A stretch of 64,000 nt of DNA, taken from assembly GCA_012934845.2 (NCBI GenBank), contig WNNJ02002413.1, forward strand, positions 124,001-188,000. The letters run 5' to 3'. The position numbers were made by a program, and so were the translations under genes. The notes under the pieces were generated by a model. That model ran no database searches. It was given only the letters and a program-made list of their open reading frames with translations, and was not told the DNA's origin. This stretch comes from Pomphorhynchus laevis. Lineage: Eukaryota; Acanthocephala; Palaeacanthocephala; Echinorhynchida; Pomphorhynchidae. The stretch's first letter is position 1. Every line of letters begins with the position of its first letter. This document shows, piece after piece, positions 57,801 through 64,000 of this stretch.

Positions 57801-58950
57801 ATTTTTAATGTCAATTTAAATATTAATTATATTAAATGTTATATAATTATGCGATATGTTTAATTATTTACCTTTGAAATATGTTAATTAACTCTATCAT
57901 AAGCAATATAAGTTACTTATTTAAGTTATTATAGTATAGGTATTTCATGTAATAAATCCTGAAATATTAAATTTAAATATTAATTTTGATATTTATTTTT
58001 AAAAACACTTTTTTCTTCTTTATAAGTTTATAAATTTATTGTAGCGATCAAGTTTGCCTTTAAATTTCCTTTTGTAATTTCCTGCAGACGATAGTAGAAG
58101 CTATCGAATATTTCATCATTTTTCAGGATTTCATATATCAATATATTTGCAAAATATATTTAATATTTATTTTTGAATAAACAATAAATTTTTTTAAATA
58201 TTAAAAAATATTTTTGTTTCTTTTAACTGTAATTATTTATAAAATGGAACCAAATGAACATGAATTTATTTGATTAAAATGTTTAGTTCAATATTTCAAT
58301 AGCTGATGCAATCATCAGAAATTTAACATTTTTTAATATTTTAAATAAATATAACTTTAATAATTAAAATCACGTATTGATACCACACGCAATTAAATTA
58401 GCACACGTAATACATTATCACCACTTAAATTATCCGAAATTAATTAATTTAATTAACACCTATTTAATTTTAATTACTATTTTTAAATTGATCTGAAATT
58501 TTGCGATTAGTTACATGCCCACATTCTGATATCATATTGGAAAGCTGAGAACATATTTGAAAAGAGGGACATTCACTATTTTAGTACAAATTATAAATCA
58601 GTTCAAATAAATATATAAAAATTGCAAATTTGCTATAAGAATAATACTATGTCCTGAAATATGTTAATTGATTATATTATAAGTTACTTAATTATATCAA
58701 ATAAGCTGCAATTTTATTTACTGTGTTTCTTTTTAAATACAAATTCAAAAGTAAATTTATAAGTGAAAAAATACCTATAGATTACAAAAGTTGGTAAAAT
58801 ATTGATGACAAAATAAGAACAAAGTAATAGGATCAGATTAAAAATACAGAAACCGAATTTCACTAAATAAGATATCAATTATTTCCATCTATAATACAAA
58901 GCTGTGATTCTAAACTAGGCTGTAAAATAAAGCATACAAATAGGTCGTAT
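57800..58950. other. AT-rich stretch, nothing supported
   Basis: A short piece near 58060-58140 (TTCCTGCAGACGATAGTAGA) and one near 58280-58330 resemble the dispersed repeat family of 44-47 kb. Confidence 0.35.
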
Positions 58951-59295
58951 GCTTTATTGATGATCTCTAATCCTTATTCTTAATCATCGTATGTTATTTA
59001 TTAGTCAACTCAAAACAATTTACCCTTATTTGAAATTTCAATTTTAAATTTTAACTTGATATAAATTAGATAAAATCTTCCATTAAAAATTTATTATTTA
59101 TATTATTAAATACGTCACTGCTATGTTGAGTCGAGAAATAGGGGACGTAACCTGATAGCATAGCAGTTCCTCTTGATGACCTCTAATCCTTATTCTGATA
59201 CAACGTCTGTTATTTATTAGTCAATTCTTAAAAATTGACTTTTTTAATTTCAATTTTAAATTTTGACTTCATATAAATATAAATTGTACAAAACC
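58950..59295 (+). repeat. Two PLE 3' ends in plus orientation
   Basis: 58955-59095 starts TGATGATCTCTAATCCTTAT and continues through TTATTTATTAGTCAACTC. 59105-59295 reads AATACGTCACTGCTATGTTG, GGGGACGTAACCTGATAGCA, TAGCAGTTCCTCTTGATGAC and TGTTATTTATTAGTCAATTC. Both lack coding sequence. Confidence 0.75.
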
Positions 59296-62200
59296 TTATA
59301 TAATTATTTATTATTTTTATGTAAATTGAATATAAAATTCATATTAAATATAAAATTCAATTTAAATTGAATATATAAATTGGTAACGAAATATAAAATT
59401 AAATTAGTTTATTTTAATCTTGCGCCAAAATTTCAAATAAAAATGTATCAACACCAGTTATTTTTTAAATATATTTTGTGTTATATGAATAAATTTCATT
59501 AACTTAAGTCAGAAATGCTATAATTCTATTAAATACATTAAAAATAACTTAGTTTTAATTCATTTTGTGATTCTACAAGTAGATAGAAAAAATAAAATTA
59601 TGTTTTGATTAATTCTGCTCTAAAATTCTATATTTGATGTGTGGATAATATTAATTTATTTTAATAAAGATTTTTCTTTTAAACAAATATAATGTTTAAA
59701 TATAAATATACTTATAAAGAAGATAAATTAATAGCAAATTAATAATTAATTTTAATTAAATCATTAAATCATGAATTAAATTTTTCAATAGAAACTGTAT
59801 ATCGCCGAAAAAGTAATCCACCGTATTTTATATAAAATATGTATCGTAAATTAATGATGTGAGGTAATCTTGAAAATATTAACCCAAATATTTGTAAGTA
59901 TTTAAATAATTTATCATTTTAAAATTTTATAGCTATCCTTTCAAAGTTTATTTAACGTAGCTGATAATTAGCTTCTCTTATATAAGGGAAATTATTGTTA
60001 ATTAATTATCCCTACCGCTTTTCCTACCTCTAAATTATAATTATCAATTATTTAACATTTATTAATAATAAACGTGGTGATGAGTATAGCCATAATAATA
60101 AGTGGTGATGGTAATTTATTAATTATCATCACCACTTTTCTTATCTAGAAAATCTTAGAAAAATATGTCTTTAGTATCATTATCTCCTTTGTTATGGATA
60201 TCAAAAGGCGAAAACTCACTCACAAGCTTTGGCTACCTTATCTGATGGTATTTATTGCTGCTGACTGAAGGTGTTTATAAGCTATACCGGTATAAAATGC
60301 CAATTTTCATGTTATTGACTTATGCTGCCTTGCAGCATCAACTTTAATCTATGAAGGATCTGAAGCATTAGTCAATTTTCAGTTTATACATTTGTATGGC
60401 AGCGTATATCAATCATTTAACTGATCGAAACGCAACATTCCAGTGCGAATATAGACTATATTTTGAGCGAACATACATTTTCGTCTATATGTCCATATAA
60501 AGTTTACAAGATTATTTAGATTGAAGTTTATCGTTGTGAAGTCATTTGTGGAAAAAATTCTGTTTAAAACTTGGACTTTAAGTGAACATACGATAAGGAA
60601 TATAAGCAATTGTTGTGCCATAGATTTTAGATCTCTTTAGCTTACTTTTGATGTAGCCTTCTTAAACCAGTAGGCTAAAAGTTATATACTAAAATGATTC
60701 TACAATTTAATTATATGCTTGTCTATATATTTTCACTTAAACCTTGAATTATAGATTCAAGGTTTTGGTGCAGCATTACAAAAATGTTACCATTAAACAA
60801 ACTCTGTAGCTTACTTTTGGTGCATCATTACTAAAACAGTGGGCTAAATATTGTACTAAAATATTAAAAAGAATAAATTGATTTTACAATTTAATTTTAT
60901 GCTCTTCTACATCTTTTTACTTTAAAGCATTACATGTATTTTAAGCTATAAATTTCAAGATTTTGTTGTCATATTCGTCTCGTGCATTTGTTCACCAACA
61001 CAGTGTATACAACACAGTAGAACACTATTGGTGATAATGTCTAAAGCTGTAGGAAATAGTGCAATTTTAAACATACCAATTATATAACAGACGTCTGATG
61101 TGGTACAAACTTACAAAAGATGCAAAACCACTCCGTTTTTAAAAGCAATTTTTAATAATTATAAAGCGCAGATAGTAATATAAAAATGACTTGCCATTAT
61201 GGTTGCCTAAGTAAAAGCATTTTTCGTTATAATTACTGATTTGTGGACTTTATGAAGCATAATATAAAATTATGCATAACGATCTATTCCTAACTTAAAA
61301 CGCCAAAGCAACCGACTTACACAGGAATTTTTAAATTTCACAAAAACTGTGCTGCTAACTAAGCAACATCGATCGCTTTCTTTATTCTTGATACTAGCAC
61401 TTCAATTATAAAATTAATTATTTATTTCAAAGTATTTTAATGTAGACTAACTATACTTTCCGTAATGCCAATAGGTGTTAATGGATGTTATTCATTTCTT
61501 CTCTTTGTAATGTAAAATGTCGTTAGCATTACTTTGAAAGAACTATTAGATTTCAATATTTTGGTAGCTCTGTATTTGTCTATTCCATTTATCCATTCAA
61601 TGAACAAATAGCGTTGCACGTTTCTAGGCAGTTTAATAACTTTATTTGATTTATAGAATTGAACTTTTATTACTCATTTCAAAAATGCGTATCAAAAAGT
61701 ATAAACGCATTCTTAAATTTTGGTAGTTATAATTTAAAATTATAAAATATTAAATATCGAATCGATCTCAAAATAATCAAAATAATAAAATACGAAATTT
61801 ACAAATGTTTTCAATTTTTATATTTTATGATATTTTTGTATTATCTAATTTATATTTTATTTTATATTTTTTCTTTAAAAAAAAGAAATTTTAATCTGTA
61901 AGAAAATTGTGCCAAACTTTATAGAATTACAAAACAATTTTAAAATAAGTAAAAGTTATTAGAAATCATTTAAAATAAGTTTTGTATTTCATTATGATTT
62001 ATATCAATGATCTTAACCTGAGTTTCTTGTACTTATGGATTCTACATACATTTTGAAAGAATCCATATTAACCAGATATATAACAACAGATTGTTAAAAT
62101 CCCAAAATATAAGAAGCGTTTTATGGCAAAATGCGCTTTTTGTAAATATATCGTGGATTTAATTTTGTTTTTAGTTTGCTGCCTTATTATACTAGTATTT

Positions 62201-64000
62201 TATCACCTCGTTTTAATATGGCATTATACAATTTCAATACATTTCATCGAATACAGACATTCACACATGATAATATCGCTCGACATGGAAAATAATCGAT
62301 ATAATTGTGATAGAACCAAGAATCCATATAATGCCCAATCGTTTTAATTTTATTTGCAAACAATTTTGTTGTAACAGATTTTAAAAATTTTAACATACTT
62401 TTATTTAGACAATAAGTGTGTAAAAATGGTTTTATAACATGACAAATCAATGAAAATAATTTCACATATCAAATGATTTTACTAATAGACAACTTGCTAT
62501 TGTATCATAAAACTATATTTTTGTTAATAATTCAAAATGTTTGCATTAAATATTTAATAGTCACGACAATTAAGAATTATAAGAATATAAAAGTGATAAT
62601 TTATTATCTGGAGCATCTTTGTCACTGATTATGAAAATGTTGAAAAGTATATCGCCCCTTTTTATTTAAATTCTAATCGCTCTGAGTAGTTTCGATTTGA
62701 ACGAGTTTCGGTCTTCGGGCGAATAAGCAGATGTCAAATTGATTCATCAATATCGGTGTCTACAAAGATTGAGATACAGATCCTAGCTATTGTAATGTGT
62801 TTATTTTATGGGAAAACATAACTATTGTATAGCCATCGGGTAAAATAAAGTAAGACAAGTATGCAATAGAATTCTGTTAATTATCTAAAGCTTTTAAATT
62901 CACATATATAACGTATATTAAGAAAAATTAATATTTTTTACTATTTACGCAGTTTAAAAATATATATGAAAATCAGTTTTCAAATTTTTATTTTATCCTC
63001 TAAGCATTTGTTTCGTGTACGAAATATAGGATTGTAATTCACATGTACAGATTTCAACAAATAATGTCAAAAATAATTGCTATTTGTATCATACCAACAT
63101 AAAATAAGACAGAGACATAATAATACATAGATATCTCTGTATTATATATAAATAATACAAAGATATTTAATAAATATTTTGTTTTTTAAAATTTCATTAA
63201 ATAAAATGTTAAAGCACTTTCTGAAGGTGTAGAAATTTAGAATTTAAAACGAAAAATGATAAGAAAATCTAATAATTTTATTAATTTATTCTTAAATGCT
63301 TTTGTATTTATTTGTTTTTCAACATGGCATAGCAGAGAGGCCAAGCCTATGTATTACCTCTGTTATAACAACATAAATGCAAATCTAGATAACATCAAAA
63401 CAACATAAATACAAATCAAGTGCAAACCACAAAAACTTAAAATACGAGAATGACGAGGATAAAATACAAACTGATCCATACGACTTTAAAATTATTTATA
63501 AATGCAACGGAAGCACAAACTTAACCTTGGCTGAAGAACTGTTCCGCTCTGAATTGTTTATGATAAACTTAATTACAATTTTAGCTATTTATTGACAAAA
63601 CTAAAACTTATTACTCAACTTAAGCTACGGTTGTACTGTAAATAAATTTAAAAATTGGAAATATCTAAAAATAATTAAATAATAAATATTAAATAATAAA
63701 TATTAAATAATAAATATTAAATAATAATATCCTCAAAATATAATTTGTATAATTTTTAATGACATGAATAGGAATAAAGATTGAATATTAGTAGCATAAA
63801 TTGCTATGGTATGCCCTTGATATAATATTTGTTAAAAATAAAATATGGTATTGATTATCTTTAGCTGATGGATTAAATAAATTTTAAAATTAATAAATTT
63901 GGATTTAGATTTAGACTACATCATATAGGTTTCTTCTTTTTCACTAAGAGAAAAGACTCAAGCAGAAGAAGCACACAACATTGTATATCAATTCCGTTGT
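59295..64000. other. AT-rich DNA, no gene supported
   Basis: Mostly AT-rich. Two short ATG frames could carry signal or membrane segments but have no other support: 60621-60409 (minus, MAQQLLIFLIVCSLKVQVLN) and 62123-62347 (plus, IVDLILFLVCCLIILVFYHL). A duplicated CTTACTTTTG(A/G)TG(T/C)A block lies at about 60640 and 60810. At 63325-63365 a weak PLE-end-like piece (CATGGCATAGCAGAGAGGCC) occurs. A triple ATAATAAATATTAA unit is at 63680-63730. Confidence 0.35.

Noticed and set aside
59105-59150. Apparent compensatory stem (ACGTC/GACGT) in the 59.1-kb PLE end
   Set aside because: Explained more simply by a deletion that brings ACGTC from upstream next to the core; I do not count it as covariation.
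60409-60621. Signal-peptide-like frame as alternative first exon of the receptor
   Set aside because: Candidate donors inside it are in the wrong phase for exon 2.

Overview
The window is nuclear DNA of an AT-rich invertebrate animal (visually well over 70% A+T). The evidence is spliced exons with GT/AG borders, an animal-only set of extracellular domains (SUEL lectin, CUB, C-type lectin), and many animal-type retroelements: LINEs, Penelope-like elements (PLEs) and tRNA-derived SINEs. I cannot name the phylum from the sequence alone.

The main host gene runs on the minus strand from about 56.7 kb down to 14.5 kb. I assembled it by hand from 11 exons whose reading phases agree at every junction. 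The proposed product is about 633 residues: signal peptide, short SUEL/galactose-binding-lectin-like segment, one CUB domain, one C-type lectin domain (CTLD), a juxtamembrane stretch, one transmembrane helix, and a 163-residue cytoplasmic tail with two ITIM-like tyrosine motifs (SGYSTV and IYYPVV). It reads as a cell-surface lectin receptor able to signal. Exons 4 to 11 are the firmest, except that exon 7 has an ambiguous acceptor and exon 9 rests on splice sites and phase alone. The first exon is tentative.

The introns are packed with repeats. One PLE family dominates: a nearly whole copy at 19.2-21.8 kb, five or more partial copies (12.6-14.3, 22.7-23.6, 29.9-31.2, 33.2-33.8 and 36.5-37.4 kb) and more than ten 5'-truncated 3' ends. 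The conserved 3' end can fold into a hairpin followed by a pseudoknot, and pairing changes between copies partly support this. A second, canonical PLE remnant lies at 1.07-1.96 kb.

Several unrelated LINEs are present: 1-1.0 kb, 6.3-8.0 kb (a long open RT frame), 17.8-18.9 kb, 25.0-26.0 kb (two LINE tails fused), 27.8-28.4 kb and 35.9-36.3 kb. Other repeats include a homogeneous 16-bp satellite at 15.97-16.74 kb inside the last intron, a SINE cluster at 47.6-48.75 kb with a head-to-head pair, foldback elements at 52.2 and 52.6 kb, and a 388-bp tandem duplication at 53.7-54.4 kb.

The stretch from 38 to 56.5 kb is the very long first intron of the proposed gene. It holds dispersed repeats and one cluster of decayed coding-like sequence (39.7-41.0 kb). 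From 57 to 64 kb, and between the elements at 2.4-12.6 kb, I see mostly AT-rich DNA without supportable genes.
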